Assembly (NCBI RefSeq): GCF_028622095.1
Contig: NZ_CP115165.1
Location: 648,001 to 712,000 of the forward strand
Reading direction: 5' to 3'
DNA length: 64,000 nucleotides
Source: Deinococcus aquaticus
GTDB lineage: Bacteria; Deinococcota; Deinococci; Deinococcales; Deinococcaceae
Shown here: in pieces, positions 8,104 to 16,713 of the stretch
Layout of the letters: the number at the start of each line of letters is the position of its first letter
Position numbering within the stretch: the stretch's first letter is position 1
Program-made: the position numbers and the translations under genes
Notes under the pieces: model-generated
Told to the model about the DNA's origin: nothing
Databases searched by the model: none
The model's input: only the letters and a program-made list of their open reading frames with translations

Positions 8104-8778
8104 GGAGCGGCGCAGCGGGGCCACGATGGGTGCGGCGTTCAGTGTACAGGCCAGTTCCTCCAGGGCGGCGTCGTGCGCGGGGTTCGTCCAGGCGGGGGAC
8201 TGCACCAGCAGCAGCGAGGTCACCCGCGCCGGGTCGGGCAGGCCCGCGCCGGGTTCCGGCTGGCGCAGCAGGGTGGTGCGCGCCAGCAGGGGCGCGGGCA
8301 GCAGGTCGCGGATCTCGCCGCGCGTGCGGTCCAGGTCGTGGCCCTCCGCAACGGGCAGGTCCGCGTGCCAGTCGGGGTACAGGGTGGTGACGTGCCCGAT
8401 CAGGCCTCGCGCGAGGCCCAGACCCGCCCAGTTGCCCGGGCGGACGCGCGCAGGGTCGCCGCTGCGGCTGCCCAGATCATGGTGGGAATCGAGATTCAGG
8501 ACGTCCAGGCCGGGGTACCGTTCCAGCCACGCCCAGGCGTCCGCGTGACTGAGGGTCACGAACGCCGGAACGCCCGCGTAGGCGCGCAGCGCCTCCCAGC
8601 CGGGGTACAGCGGGAAGTCCGCGTCCAGCGCCGCCCAGTCGCTCCCACCGCGCCTGTGAACGCGGTGGGTCCAGGCGGCGTGGCGGTCGTGGTCCCGGTC
8701 GCGGGTGCCCCAGATCGGCGCGTCGAACACCAGTTCACGAGTGCCCGAGAAGGCGTCCCAGTCGATACTCAGCAGCAC
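8101..8778 (-). CDS. Conserved hypothetical protein with an HHD-type motif
   Basis: The 225-residue product is not firmly recognised. It has VLLSIDWDAFSGT at the start and LDVLNLDSHHDLGSRSGD near residue 92-109. This acid/histidine cluster is reminiscent of metal-binding enzymes such as arginase-like or UPF0489 proteins; this is only a resemblance. GTG 8778 is supported by TAAGCT 6 bases upstream (leaderless pattern). Its TGA stop coincides with the right end of a MITE-like element. Confidence 0.7.
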   Translation of the reverse strand: MLLSIDWDAFSGTRELVFDAPIWGTRDRDHDRHAAWTHRVHRRGGSDWAALDADFPLYPGWEALRAYAGVPAFVTLSHADAWAWLERYPGLDVLNLDSHHDLGSRSGDPARVRPGNWAGLGLARGLIGHVTTLYPDWHADLPVAEGHDLDRTRGEIRDLLPAPLLARTTLLRQPEPGAGLPDPARVTSLLLVQSPAWTNPAHDAALEELACTLNAAPIVAPLRRS

Positions 8779-8791
8779 GCCTCCAGCTTAC

Positions 8792-8827
8792 GCGGATGGC
8801 GGATGGCGGATGGCGGATGGCGGATGG
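8792..8827. repeat. Heptanucleotide tandem repeat (GCGGATG)n
   Basis: About five copies of GCGGATG in tandem lie just upstream of the gene starting at 8778. The number is likely to vary between strains. Overlapping the promoter region (TAAGCT at about 8785), it might affect expression. Confidence 0.85.
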
Positions 8828-8889
8828 TCAACAGCGTCTGCTCGGCGTACCCGCCCATGTCAAGCCAACCCACTGCCCACTCCCCTCCT

Positions 8890-9846
8890 TCACCCGAAGC
8901 GGATCAAGTACGACACGCTGGCGGGGTCGCGCACGAAGCCCAGGCGGTCGTTGATGGCGAGCATGGGGGCGTTGTCGCTGGCGTTGTCGGTGCGGATGGT
9001 GGGGGCGCCCAGGGTGCGGGCGGCGCGGATCGCGGCGAGTTTCAGGGCGGTGGCGACGCCCTGACCGCGCCAGGAGCGGGTAACGCCGGTCAGGCCGGTC
9101 AGCAGGTCCGGGCTGGCTCCGCTGCGGAAGCAGACGGTCTGCCCCACCCACTCCCCGCCGACCTCGGCAATCAGGTAGGCGTCCGGGAGGAGGCCGGGGT
9201 CGCCCAGTACGCCGTCCTCGAACACCTGCCGGGACAGGGGTGTGGCGGGTTCCGCGCGGGGGACATCCTGGCGGACGTCGCTCATCAGGGCGTGCAGGCG
9301 GCCCACGAGGTCCGGCGTGCCCGCCGCGCGCAGGTCGGCCAGCGTGCGGATGCGGACGCCCCGCGACTGCACCCGGTCTTCCAGCGCGGCGTACGGAGCA
9401 GCGTCGAAGTCCGGGACGCTCAGGGTGGACATGAAGTACCGCCTGTCGCCCACGAAGCCCCGGCGGGTCAGGAAGCCCGGCGCGACCGGGTGGTCCTCGC
9501 GCGCCAGGAGGCGGGCAGACTCGGCGCCCCGGCCGCGCAGTTCGGCGTGTAGCGCCTGCCACAGCGCTCCGCCCACCCCGCGCCCCTGCGCGTGCGGGGC
9601 CACGGCGAGGTCCAGGCCGTAGCGGTGCGGGTGGAACGCGCCGGGATTCTGGTGGTACGCGGCGACGCCCAGTACCTCTGCCCCGTCACGCGCCACGAGG
9701 ACCGCCCAGCCGTAGCCCCAGTCCCGCTGTTCGTGCATCTGGTGGCGGAACTCCTCGCCGGTCAGGGGGTCGTGCGGGTTCGCGCCGGTCAGGATGGCGG
9801 CCGCCGCTTCCCACTCGTGCGCAGCGATGGGGGTCACGGTGGTCAT
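8890..9846 (-). CDS. Double-domain GNAT N-acetyltransferase (third of three)
   Basis: 318 residues with two GNAT folds in tandem. The first has the acetyl-CoA loop APHAQGRGVGGALWQ near residue 85, and the second SWRGQGVATALKLAAIRAAR near 270. The C-terminal pattern TDNASDNAPMLAINDRLGF is the typical last part of an acetyltransferase. It would transfer an acetyl group from acetyl-CoA to an unknown amine. Its ATG overlaps the stop of the next gene upstream by 4 bases (ATGA), so the three paralogues form one operon. Confidence 0.85.
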   Translation of the reverse strand: MTTVTPIAAHEWEAAAAILTGANPHDPLTGEEFRHQMHEQRDWGYGWAVLVARDGAEVLGVAAYHQNPGAFHPHRYGLDLAVAPHAQGRGVGGALWQALHAELRGRGAESARLLAREDHPVAPGFLTRRGFVGDRRYFMSTLSVPDFDAAPYAALEDRVQSRGVRIRTLADLRAAGTPDLVGRLHALMSDVRQDVPRAEPATPLSRQVFEDGVLGDPGLLPDAYLIAEVGGEWVGQTVCFRSGASPDLLTGLTGVTRSWRGQGVATALKLAAIRAARTLGAPTIRTDNASDNAPMLAINDRLGFVRDPASVSYLIRFG

Positions 9847-10835
9847 CCGTCTGCCCGGCCGCGCTGCATCTCGACCCAGGCGACGCGCGGGCGGAAGCCC
9901 AGGCGTTCGTTCAGGGCCAGCATGGGGGCGTTGGTGGTGGCGTTCCCGGTCCAGACTTCATGGGCGCCCAGGTCGCGTGCGAGGTCCAGGGCGCGGAGTT
10001 TCAGGGCCAGGGCCAGTCCCTGACGCCGCCACGCGCGGGTGGTGCCGGTCAGGCCGGTGTTCAGGCGGTGCGGGTCGCCGTCCTCCAGTTCCAGTTCGGA
10101 CAGGGCCGCGACCTCGCCGCCCTCGGTGATGGCCAGCAGCACGCCGCCCGGCAGGAAGTGCGGGGCCTGCAGGCGCTGGCGGAAGTCCTCGGGCGTGACG
10201 GGCGTGGCGGGCGAGGTGCGCGGCACGTCGGCCCGCGCCTGCTGGAAGCCCCGGTAGTACGCGTCACGGGCGGCGTCCTCGCCGGTCTGGGCGCACAGGT
10301 CGGCGTACGTGACGGCGCGCACCCCGGCTGGCAGGGCGCGCTGGGCGGCCCAGGCGTGCGGGTCGAAGTCCGCGAGGGTCAGGACGTTGTCGAAAAAACG
10401 CATGACTTCCCGGAAGTCCCGGCGGTTCAGGAACGCCAGCGAGTCCGGGTCGTCCTCGTACGCGCCGGCCAGGACCTCGCGTGCGCCGCGCCCGCGCAGG
10501 TGGCCTTCCAGCGTGGCGGCCAGCGCCCGCCCGACGCCCTGCCCGCGCGCGTCGGGGTGCACGCCCACCTCGGCGTGGTAGCGGTCCGGGTGGTACATGC
10601 CCGCGAACTGCATGACGGACGCCACGCCCAGCAGCGCCGGCTGACCGTCCCGGGTAGCCTCGGCGGTCCAGAGGGCCACGTGCAGGCCCAGCGGGTGCCC
10701 GCGCAGGCTGCCCAGGTGGTGGTCGAGCGCGGCGGTGCTCAGGGGGTGGCGGGGGTTCACGGCCGTCATCAGGTCGGCCAGCGCGGCGTGGTCGGCGTCC
10801 GTGGCGGGACGCAGCGTGAAGGGGGCGGCGGTCAC
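9843..10835 (-). CDS. Double-domain GNAT N-acetyltransferase (second of three)
   Basis: 330 residues. The first acetyl-CoA loop is HPDARGQGVGRALAATLE, the second AWRRQGLALALKLRALDLAR, followed by TGNATTNAPMLALNERLGF. It is clearly paralogous to its two neighbours and overlaps each by 4 bases. Substrate unknown. Translational coupling through ATGA overlaps suggests the three proteins are made together. Confidence 0.85.
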   Translation of the reverse strand: MTAAPFTLRPATDADHAALADLMTAVNPRHPLSTAALDHHLGSLRGHPLGLHVALWTAEATRDGQPALLGVASVMQFAGMYHPDRYHAEVGVHPDARGQGVGRALAATLEGHLRGRGAREVLAGAYEDDPDSLAFLNRRDFREVMRFFDNVLTLADFDPHAWAAQRALPAGVRAVTYADLCAQTGEDAARDAYYRGFQQARADVPRTSPATPVTPEDFRQRLQAPHFLPGGVLLAITEGGEVAALSELELEDGDPHRLNTGLTGTTRAWRRQGLALALKLRALDLARDLGAHEVWTGNATTNAPMLALNERLGFRPRVAWVEMQRGRADG

Positions 10836-11866
10836 GCGGTTTCCTCCGGGGTGGGAATGGGTCGGCGCTCGCCGGTCAGGGGGTCCAGGTGCAGTTCGTA
10901 GCGGCTGCGGGTCGGGCCGCGCTGGAATCCCAGCGCGCGGTTCATGTTCAGCATGGCCTTGTTGGGCGGATCGTTGAAGGTGCGGATCTCGCCGCCCCCT
11001 GCGGCGGCCAGGGCGCGCATCGCGGCGACCTTCAGGGCCTTGGCCACGCCGCGCCCCCGGTCCTCGCGGCGCACGCCGGTCATGCCGATGACATAGAACC
11101 CGGCCGGGTTACGCATCAGGCTGCTGTACCCCACGTACGGGCCGGTCAGGGGGTCCTGCACGTCCGGGCGCACGGCCACGAAGGACAGGTCGTGGCTGAA
11201 GGTGGGGTCCTCGATCTCCTGCCTGACCCACGCATCGAACGGCCGCCGCGTCAGGGTCTGCCCCATCGGCACGTCCTGGAACAGCTTCCAGTCGAGTTCC
11301 CACAGGCGGCGGTCGCGCTCGGGGTCACCCGCGAGGTCCGCGACCGACCGCAACTGCACGCCGTCTGCCGCCACGGCACCCATCAGGTCGTCGAAGGTGC
11401 TCAGTTCGGCGGCGTCGGTGTGCAGGCGGGACTCGAAGCGGTCCCAGGTGCGCGTGAAGCCCCGCGCGGCCAGGAACGCCCGGCCCGGCGCGTCGCGGTC
11501 CTGGTCGCTGAGCATGGTGCGGATATCCTGCGCGCCCCGCGCCCGCAACTGCTCTGTCAGCGCCGCGTACAGCGCCCGCCCGATGCCCTGCCCGCGCGCG
11601 TCCGGGTGCACCGTGAGCCCACCGAAGTACCGCCACTCCTCGAACGCGAAGTCGTCATGCCCGGCGTTGCCGACGCCCACGATCCGGCCGTCCTGCTCGG
11701 CCACCAGCTCGTACCGGTACAGGTTCGGGTCGTGCGCGGCGTCCCACACGACCAGCATGTCAGGCGTGACCGGCCAGTCGGGATCGGCGGCGCTCAGCAG
11801 GGCCGCCACGCCGGGAAAGTCCTGTGGTGTGCGCAGTCCGCGCAGCGTGAAAGGCTCAGGGGTCAT
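10832..11866 (-). CDS. Double-domain GNAT N-acetyltransferase (first of three)
   Basis: 344 residues and the promoter-proximal gene of the trio. The acetyl-CoA loop of domain 1 is HPDARGQGIGRALYAALTE; domain 2 has DRGRGVAKALKVAAMRAL and ends TFNDPPNKAMLNMNRALGF. CATGAT lies 6 bases before ATG 11866, consistent with a leaderless transcript. It is divergent from the PIG-L gene at 11975 with about 110 bp between. Confidence 0.85.
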   Translation of the reverse strand: MTPEPFTLRGLRTPQDFPGVAALLSAADPDWPVTPDMLVVWDAAHDPNLYRYELVAEQDGRIVGVGNAGHDDFAFEEWRYFGGLTVHPDARGQGIGRALYAALTEQLRARGAQDIRTMLSDQDRDAPGRAFLAARGFTRTWDRFESRLHTDAAELSTFDDLMGAVAADGVQLRSVADLAGDPERDRRLWELDWKLFQDVPMGQTLTRRPFDAWVRQEIEDPTFSHDLSFVAVRPDVQDPLTGPYVGYSSLMRNPAGFYVIGMTGVRREDRGRGVAKALKVAAMRALAAAGGGEIRTFNDPPNKAMLNMNRALGFQRGPTRSRYELHLDPLTGERRPIPTPEETA

Positions 11867-11974
11867 GCGCCCATCATGCGGGCTGCCCGGTCAGGGCCGC
11901 ATCCGCCAGCACGCCTACGCGCCCCGGGCGGCGTGACCCGCCCGGTAACGCGCCGCCCGTCCTATGCTGGGCGG

Positions 11975-12652
11975 ATGAGTGAAGGACTGAAACTGCTGCT
12001 GATCGTGCCCCACCCGGACGACGAGGTGTACGGCGCGTCCGGCACCCTGATGGGCCACCTGGAAGCCGGGGAGGCCTGCGGGCTGGTGACCCTGACGCGA
12101 GGCGAGGCGGGCCGCACGCTGGGCCTGTGCGACACGCCGCAGGAACTGGCGCGGATGCGCGAGGTGGAACTGGCCGCGTGCCTGGACGTGATCGGGCTGA
12201 CCAGCCCCGGGGCGCGGGCGGGCGGCAGCGTGTTCGAGCACCACCACTTTCCGGACAAGTACCTGAAAGACGAGTCCCTGGACGAACTGACCGCCGTGGC
12301 GAGCGAGGCCATGACCCGCCTGCGCCCGGAGGTCGTGCTGACCTTCCCGCCCAATGGCAGTAACGGCCACCCGGATCACGTGACCACGCACCGCGCCGTG
12401 AAGGCCGCCTGGGACGCCCTGCCGGACGGTGAGCGTCCGCGCCTGTGGTACTACGCCAGCGACGTGCCGCCCGAGAACGAGGACCTGCGCGCCCAGTGGC
12501 TCGCCCCGAACGTCCGCCACGACGTGAGCCGCTTCATCGTGCGGAAGTTGCAGGCCATCGCCTGCCACCGCACGCAGGCGCTGAGCACCGTGGATTTCAT
12601 CCGCAAGTTCCCGGACCGCATCCCGGAAGAAACCTTCCACGAAGTGCAGTGA
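11975..12652 (+). CDS. PIG-L (LmbE-like) family deacetylase
   Basis: Zinc-dependent N-acetylglucosaminyl deacetylase family, which includes MshB and BshB of low-molecular-weight thiol synthesis. The metal motif is PHPDDEVYGA near residues 12-21, and the later HPDHVTTHRAV supplies the other histidine ligands. 225 residues, normal for the family. In Deinococcus a BshB role in bacillithiol synthesis is possible but not shown here. TATGCT lies 6 bases before ATG 11975 (leaderless pattern). Confidence 0.88.
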   Translation: MSEGLKLLLIVPHPDDEVYGASGTLMGHLEAGEACGLVTLTRGEAGRTLGLCDTPQELARMREVELAACLDVIGLTSPGARAGGSVFEHHHFPDKYLKDESLDELTAVASEAMTRLRPEVVLTFPPNGSNGHPDHVTTHRAVKAAWDALPDGERPRLWYYASDVPPENEDLRAQWLAPNVRHDVSRFIVRKLQAIACHRTQALSTVDFIRKFPDRIPEETFHEVQ

Positions 12653-12672
12653 CAGCGCGGGAATAGCGGGGC

Positions 12673-12709
12673 AGTGGTGAGTAGGCAGTGGGTCTGCCCA
12701 CTCACCACT
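12673..12709. terminator. Inverted repeat between convergent genes
   Basis: AGTGGTGAG (12673-12681) pairs with CTCACCACT (12701-12709), with a further GGCAGTGGG-type repeat inside. It lies between the convergent PIG-L gene and the small gene ending at 12718, where it probably serves both as a terminator. Confidence 0.6.
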
Positions 12710-12717
12710 CTCCCGGG

Positions 12718-13014
12718 TTACTCCCAGTCGCTGACGGGAATGAAGTCCAGGCCCTCGGCTTCGGTGCTCGTGACGGCGTAGTGGCGGTTGAACCGGACCG
12801 TGAGTTCTCCCCGGTCGAAGTGCTGGGGGCTGACGACCGGCTTGCGGAAGATGTACGTGCCGTCGTCGTCCACGCCGATGTGCGCGCCTTTCGTGAAGCG
12901 GAACTCGACGACCTCGGCGTGCGGGCGGGTGCGGACGCGCACGCGGTACGTCTGGGCGTCGTCCTGCTTCACGTTCGGGTTGGCGGGCGGCTTCTTGCTG
13001 AACAGGTTGAACAT
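12718..13014 (-). CDS. Small conserved hypothetical protein (98 aa)
   Basis: Starts MFNLFSKKPPANPNVKQDDA; the rest is predicted beta-rich (YRVRVRTRPHAEVVEFRF, DDDGTYIFRKPVV). No known domain is recognised. TATGCT is 9 bases upstream of ATG 13014. Soluble, probably cytoplasmic. Confidence 0.75.
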   Translation of the reverse strand: MFNLFSKKPPANPNVKQDDAQTYRVRVRTRPHAEVVEFRFTKGAHIGVDDDGTYIFRKPVVSPQHFDRGELTVRFNRHYAVTSTEAEGLDFIPVSDWE

Positions 13015-13171
13015 CTGGCCCGCAGCATACCGCACGCGCCTGTGCCGCCCGGTGAGCGGCGCGGAGTGTCGTGTGCCCGTGCGGCCGTGTGGGACGGCCC
13101 GGACCGCCGGCACGGCCGCGATGAGCGGCCGGTATGAAAACTGTGTGGAAACGGTTCATACACTGGTCGTA

Positions 13172-15091
13172 ATGAGCACCGCCGACCAGCCGACTCCCGC
13201 TGCCCAGCCACTCGCGTGGCGGACGGCGGCGCTGCTGGCGCTTCCGCTGGTGATGCTCGGGGTGTACGGCGCGCAGTCCTACTCCAGGCATGACCTGTGG
13301 GACCGGGTGTATGACCCGGCGCTGTACCTGGGCCTGAATCTCGTCATGCTGGTCTGCTGGGTGGGCACGCTGCTCGGCCGCCTGACCATCCAGCAGTTGA
13401 CCCTGATCGTCCTGACCGGCAGTACCATGTTCCTGACCTTGAAACTGGCGTTGCTGGGCGTGGTCGTGAACGACCCGCAGGTGCTGCTTCAGGAGTTCAT
13501 GGAGAGCATGATCTGGCTCTCGCCCATCCTGGTCTGGCGGATCATCACGCAACTGTCCCGCGCGGCGCGGTTGACGCTGAACGCCCTGCTGCTGAGCATG
13601 CTGCTGGGCGGGGTGTTCGTGGCGGTCAAACCGCTGCTGACCGGTCGGCCTCTCCAGCCGGTCGTGCTGATGACGCTACTGCAACTGACGCTGACTTCCG
13701 GCGTGATTCTGCTGATCACGTCCGTGTTCCAGCGGTACGCCTCCCAGAGCAGTCAGGTGGCGGGTGAACAGGCCGCGCTGCGGAAACTGACCTTCACGGA
13801 CATCCTGACGGGCCTGCCGGGGCGCGCGCGCCTGCAGGAGCAACTGCAGGAACTGACCGTGCCGGGCTCCGCGCCGTTCGCGCTGCTGTACGTGGACGTG
13901 GACGGCTTCAAGATCGTGAACGCCACGCTGGGCCACGCCGCCGGAGACGACCTGCTGCGCGTCCTGGCCGGGGAACTGCAGCGGCTCAGCGGCCCGGACT
14001 CGCAGGTGTACCGCCTGAGTGCCGACGAGTTCGTGGTCCTGCTGCCCGGCGCGGACGCCGAGCACGCCGACTGGACCGGGCAGGTGCTGCTGCACGAGGC
14101 GGCCATCGAGCCCAGCGCGCGGGTGGGCGTGGAAACCACGCTGAGCCTGGGCCTGAGCCTGTACCCGCACGATTCCCTGGACGGAGCCGAACTGATGCGG
14201 CACGCCGACAGCGCCCTGGCCGCCGTGAAACGCGCCGGTCGCCGCCAGTTACGCCGCTACCACCCCGAACAGGACGCCGCCACGGAACGCGAGCAGGTCC
14301 TGGCGCGCGAACTGGGGCACGCACTGCCCCGGCAGCAACTGACGCTGGTCTTCCAGCCGGTCGTGCGCCTCCAGAACAGCCGGATCGTGAAGGCCGAGGC
14401 GCTGCTGCGCTGGCAGCACCCCACGCTGGGGGCCGTACCGCCCGGCGAGTTCATTCCGGTGGCAGAACGCAGCGGCCTGATCAACCCCATCGGGTCCTGG
14501 GTCCTGCACGAAGCCTGCCGCGCCGCGCTGGCGTGGCCGGAACTGACCATCAGCGTGAACGTCAGCGCCGTGCAACTCCTGCAGTTCGAGTTCCGTTCGA
14601 CGGTCCGCGACGCCCTGACCCGCAGCGGCCTCCCGGCCTCCCGCCTGGAACTGGAACTGACCGAGACGGCCGTGCTGTACGAGGATGAACGCGCCGCGCG
14701 CACCCTGCAGGAACTGCGGGACCTGGGCGTGCTGGTCAGCATCGACGATTTCGGTTCCGGGTACTCGAACCTGATGCGCCTGCGGACGCTGCCCATCACG
14801 GGCGTGAAGATGGACCGCTCGATCACGGCGGACCTGACCTGCCCGCAGGCCGGGCAGTTCGCGCGCGCCCTGACGCTGGCCGTGCGCGGCATCACCCGCA
14901 ACCTGGGCGTGGACCTGACCGCCGAGGGCATCGAAACGCCCGAGCACCTGCGGGCCGTGCAGGACCTCGGGTGCCAGCTGGGGCAGGGGTACGGGCTGGG
15001 GCGGCCCATGACCGCCCGGCAGCTCAGCGAGCAACTGGCGCACCCCTCCTGCCTGGAAGACCGGAGCGCACCCCACCACGTCGCCCGCTGA
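13172..15091 (+). CDS. Membrane GGDEF/EAL protein, degenerate GGDEF site
   Basis: 639 residues. About six membrane helices cover residues 15-185. A GGDEF domain follows (FTDILTGLPGRARL, then DVDGFKIVNATLGHAAGDDLL), but its active-site motif reads SADEF (283-287) instead of GGDEF, so diguanylate cyclase activity is probably lost. The EAL domain looks intact: EAL at 409-411, SVNVSAVQL, LELTETAVL, IDDFGSGYSNL, KMDRSI and AEGIET. The protein should therefore act as a c-di-GMP phosphodiesterase, possibly tuned by GTP binding. TACACT is 7 bases before ATG 13172. Confidence 0.92.
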   Translation: MSTADQPTPAAQPLAWRTAALLALPLVMLGVYGAQSYSRHDLWDRVYDPALYLGLNLVMLVCWVGTLLGRLTIQQLTLIVLTGSTMFLTLKLALLGVVVNDPQVLLQEFMESMIWLSPILVWRIITQLSRAARLTLNALLLSMLLGGVFVAVKPLLTGRPLQPVVLMTLLQLTLTSGVILLITSVFQRYASQSSQVAGEQAALRKLTFTDILTGLPGRARLQEQLQELTVPGSAPFALLYVDVDGFKIVNATLGHAAGDDLLRVLAGELQRLSGPDSQVYRLSADEFVVLLPGADAEHADWTGQVLLHEAAIEPSARVGVETTLSLGLSLYPHDSLDGAELMRHADSALAAVKRAGRRQLRRYHPEQDAATEREQVLARELGHALPRQQLTLVFQPVVRLQNSRIVKAEALLRWQHPTLGAVPPGEFIPVAERSGLINPIGSWVLHEACRAALAWPELTISVNVSAVQLLQFEFRSTVRDALTRSGLPASRLELELTETAVLYEDERAARTLQELRDLGVLVSIDDFGSGYSNLMRLRTLPITGVKMDRSITADLTCPQAGQFARALTLAVRGITRNLGVDLTAEGIETPEHLRAVQDLGCQLGQGYGLGRPMTARQLSEQLAHPSCLEDRSAPHHVAR

Positions 15092-15102
15092 ACTGGCGGC
15101 GC

Positions 15103-15242
15103 TCATATGGACTCCGTCTGTTTCGTTCACAACCCGCCCATGCACCGGGCTGCCAACTCCACGCCCGGAATCCTCTTTGCTCCCACTCGCGTCCGCTCGG
15201 ATTGAACGGTTTTTGCAAACCATTCAATCGGAGTCCGTCTCA
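15103..15242 (-). mobile_element. MITE-like element, copy 2
   Basis: Left end near TATGGACTCCG, right end CGGAGTCCGTCTCA: imperfect terminal inverted repeats. The interior is nearly identical to the element at 56134, including CAACTCCACGCCCGGAATCC and the hairpin TTGAACGGTTTTTGC paired with GCAAACCATTCAA. No coding capacity. The right end coincides with the TGA of the M20 peptidase gene. Confidence 0.8.
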
Positions 15243-16394
15243 GACTTCGCGCAGCAGGCGGGCCAGCAGGCGCACGTGGTCGGGCCATCGGTCCAGGCGC
15301 ACGTGCTCGTGCGCGGCGTGCGCGCCGTCGCCGGGTGCGCCCAGGCCGTCCAGGGTGGGGATGATGGGCGCGGTGAAGTTGCCGTCGCTACCGCCGCCCA
15401 CGACGGCGCTGGGCACGTCGAAGCCCAGCTCGCGGGCGATGGCGCGCGCCTGGGCGTACAGGGCCAGGGTGCCCTCGCCCTGCTCGAAGGGCGGGCGGTT
15501 CAGGCCGCCTTCCACGCGGCGCTGCACGCGGGCGTCCGGTGGCGTCCAGGCCTGCACGGCGGCGTCCACGCGCGCGCCCTCTTCCAGGCTGCTGACGCGC
15601 ACGTCGAGTTCCAGGCGGCAGTGGGCGGGGATGACGTTCACGGCGCTGCCGCCCGCGATCAGCCCGGCGCTGACGGTCGTGCCGAGGTCCGGTCGGGCCA
15701 GGGCCTGGAGGTCCAGGACGGCCTGCGCGGCGGCCGTGACCGCGCTGGCTCCCTCGCCGGGTTTATTCCCGGCGTGGCTGGCGACGCCGGTGAAGGTCAG
15801 CACGTAACTGCCGGTGCCTTTACGGCCGGTTTTCAGGGCGTGGGTGTCCGCGACGGGCGGCTCGACGACCAGCGCCACGCGGGCGCAACGGGCGGCGTTC
15901 TCGATGTGCGCGCGGCTGCTGAGACTGCCGGTTTCCTCGTCCGGGGACAGCAGGACCTGCACGCCGCCCGCCGGCCACTCACCGTTCAGGGAGCGCAGCG
16001 CGTGGAACAGGCCCACGATGCCGGCTTTCATGTCGTATGTGCCGGGACCGTACAGGCGGTCGCCGTCCTCACGCAGCGGCATGTGGTCCAGCGTGCCGTG
16101 CGGCCAGACGGTATCGGCGTGCGTGAGGACCAGCACCGGCCGGTCCTGCCCGCGCAGGCCGGGCGTGGTCTGCCCGTGTCCGGCGCCGGCGGCGCCTGCG
16201 CTGTGCACGCCGAAGTTGAACAGGCGGGTGCCACCGCCCAGGGCGTGCGTCTCGGCACCCAGGTCGCGCGCCCAGCCTTCCACTACGTCCATGACGCGGG
16301 CGATGCCGGCCGGATCGGTCGACGGCGATTCGATGCGGGCCAGGGCATGCAGGTCGGCCTGCATGGCCTTCAGGTCGGGGGTGAAGTCAGGCAT
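15240..16394 (-). CDS. M20 family metallopeptidase (carboxypeptidase G2-like)
   Basis: 384 residues of the M20 family, two-zinc exopeptidases. Metal and catalytic motifs are VLTHADTVWP (His/Asp), YGPGTYDMKAG (bridging Asp) and LLSPDEETGSLSSR (catalytic Glu pair). The lid domain begins near VASHAGNKPGEGASA and a later GGGSDGNFTA segment returns to the catalytic domain. No signal peptide, so probably cytoplasmic. ATG 16394 is preferred because TAGCAT lies 7 bases before it; ATG 16403 is possible. The stop overlaps the end of a MITE-like element. Confidence 0.88.
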   Translation of the reverse strand: MPDFTPDLKAMQADLHALARIESPSTDPAGIARVMDVVEGWARDLGAETHALGGGTRLFNFGVHSAGAAGAGHGQTTPGLRGQDRPVLVLTHADTVWPHGTLDHMPLREDGDRLYGPGTYDMKAGIVGLFHALRSLNGEWPAGGVQVLLSPDEETGSLSSRAHIENAARCARVALVVEPPVADTHALKTGRKGTGSYVLTFTGVASHAGNKPGEGASAVTAAAQAVLDLQALARPDLGTTVSAGLIAGGSAVNVIPAHCRLELDVRVSSLEEGARVDAAVQAWTPPDARVQRRVEGGLNRPPFEQGEGTLALYAQARAIARELGFDVPSAVVGGGSDGNFTAPIIPTLDGLGAPGDGAHAAHEHVRLDRWPDHVRLLARLLREV

Positions 16395-16521
16395 GAGCGT
16401 CATGCTACGCCCCGGCCAGCGGTGGCGGGCCTCTGCGTGCGCGGGCCGCGGGTGCGCCACCCCAGAAACACGCGCGGCCCCCGCGAACCAGTGGCAGGGA
16501 CCGTGCGGGGCAGGGAGCGTT

Positions 16522-16713
16522 TCAGCTCAGCAGGGCGATCTGGCGGGCGTCCACCTTGAGTTTCGCGCTGCCCTTGAGGTACAGGTCGTGCAGCGCCTGC
16601 TGACCGAACAGGCGGGTCACACGCGCGGCAGTCATCTCGATGGTTTGACCGGCGACTTTCAGACGGACGAGATCGAAGGTTCCGGGAACCCAGGTACAGG
16701 ACAGTTCTTGCAT
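16522..16713 (-). CDS. Small hypothetical protein (63 aa)
   Basis: Product starts MQELSCTWVPGTFDLVRLKV and ends with DARQIALLS. GGAGGT lies 6 bases before ATG 16713, a good ribosome binding site. No family recognised. Soluble with predicted beta strands followed by a helix. Confidence 0.65.
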   Translation of the reverse strand: MQELSCTWVPGTFDLVRLKVAGQTIEMTAARVTRLFGQQALHDLYLKGSAKLKVDARQIALLS

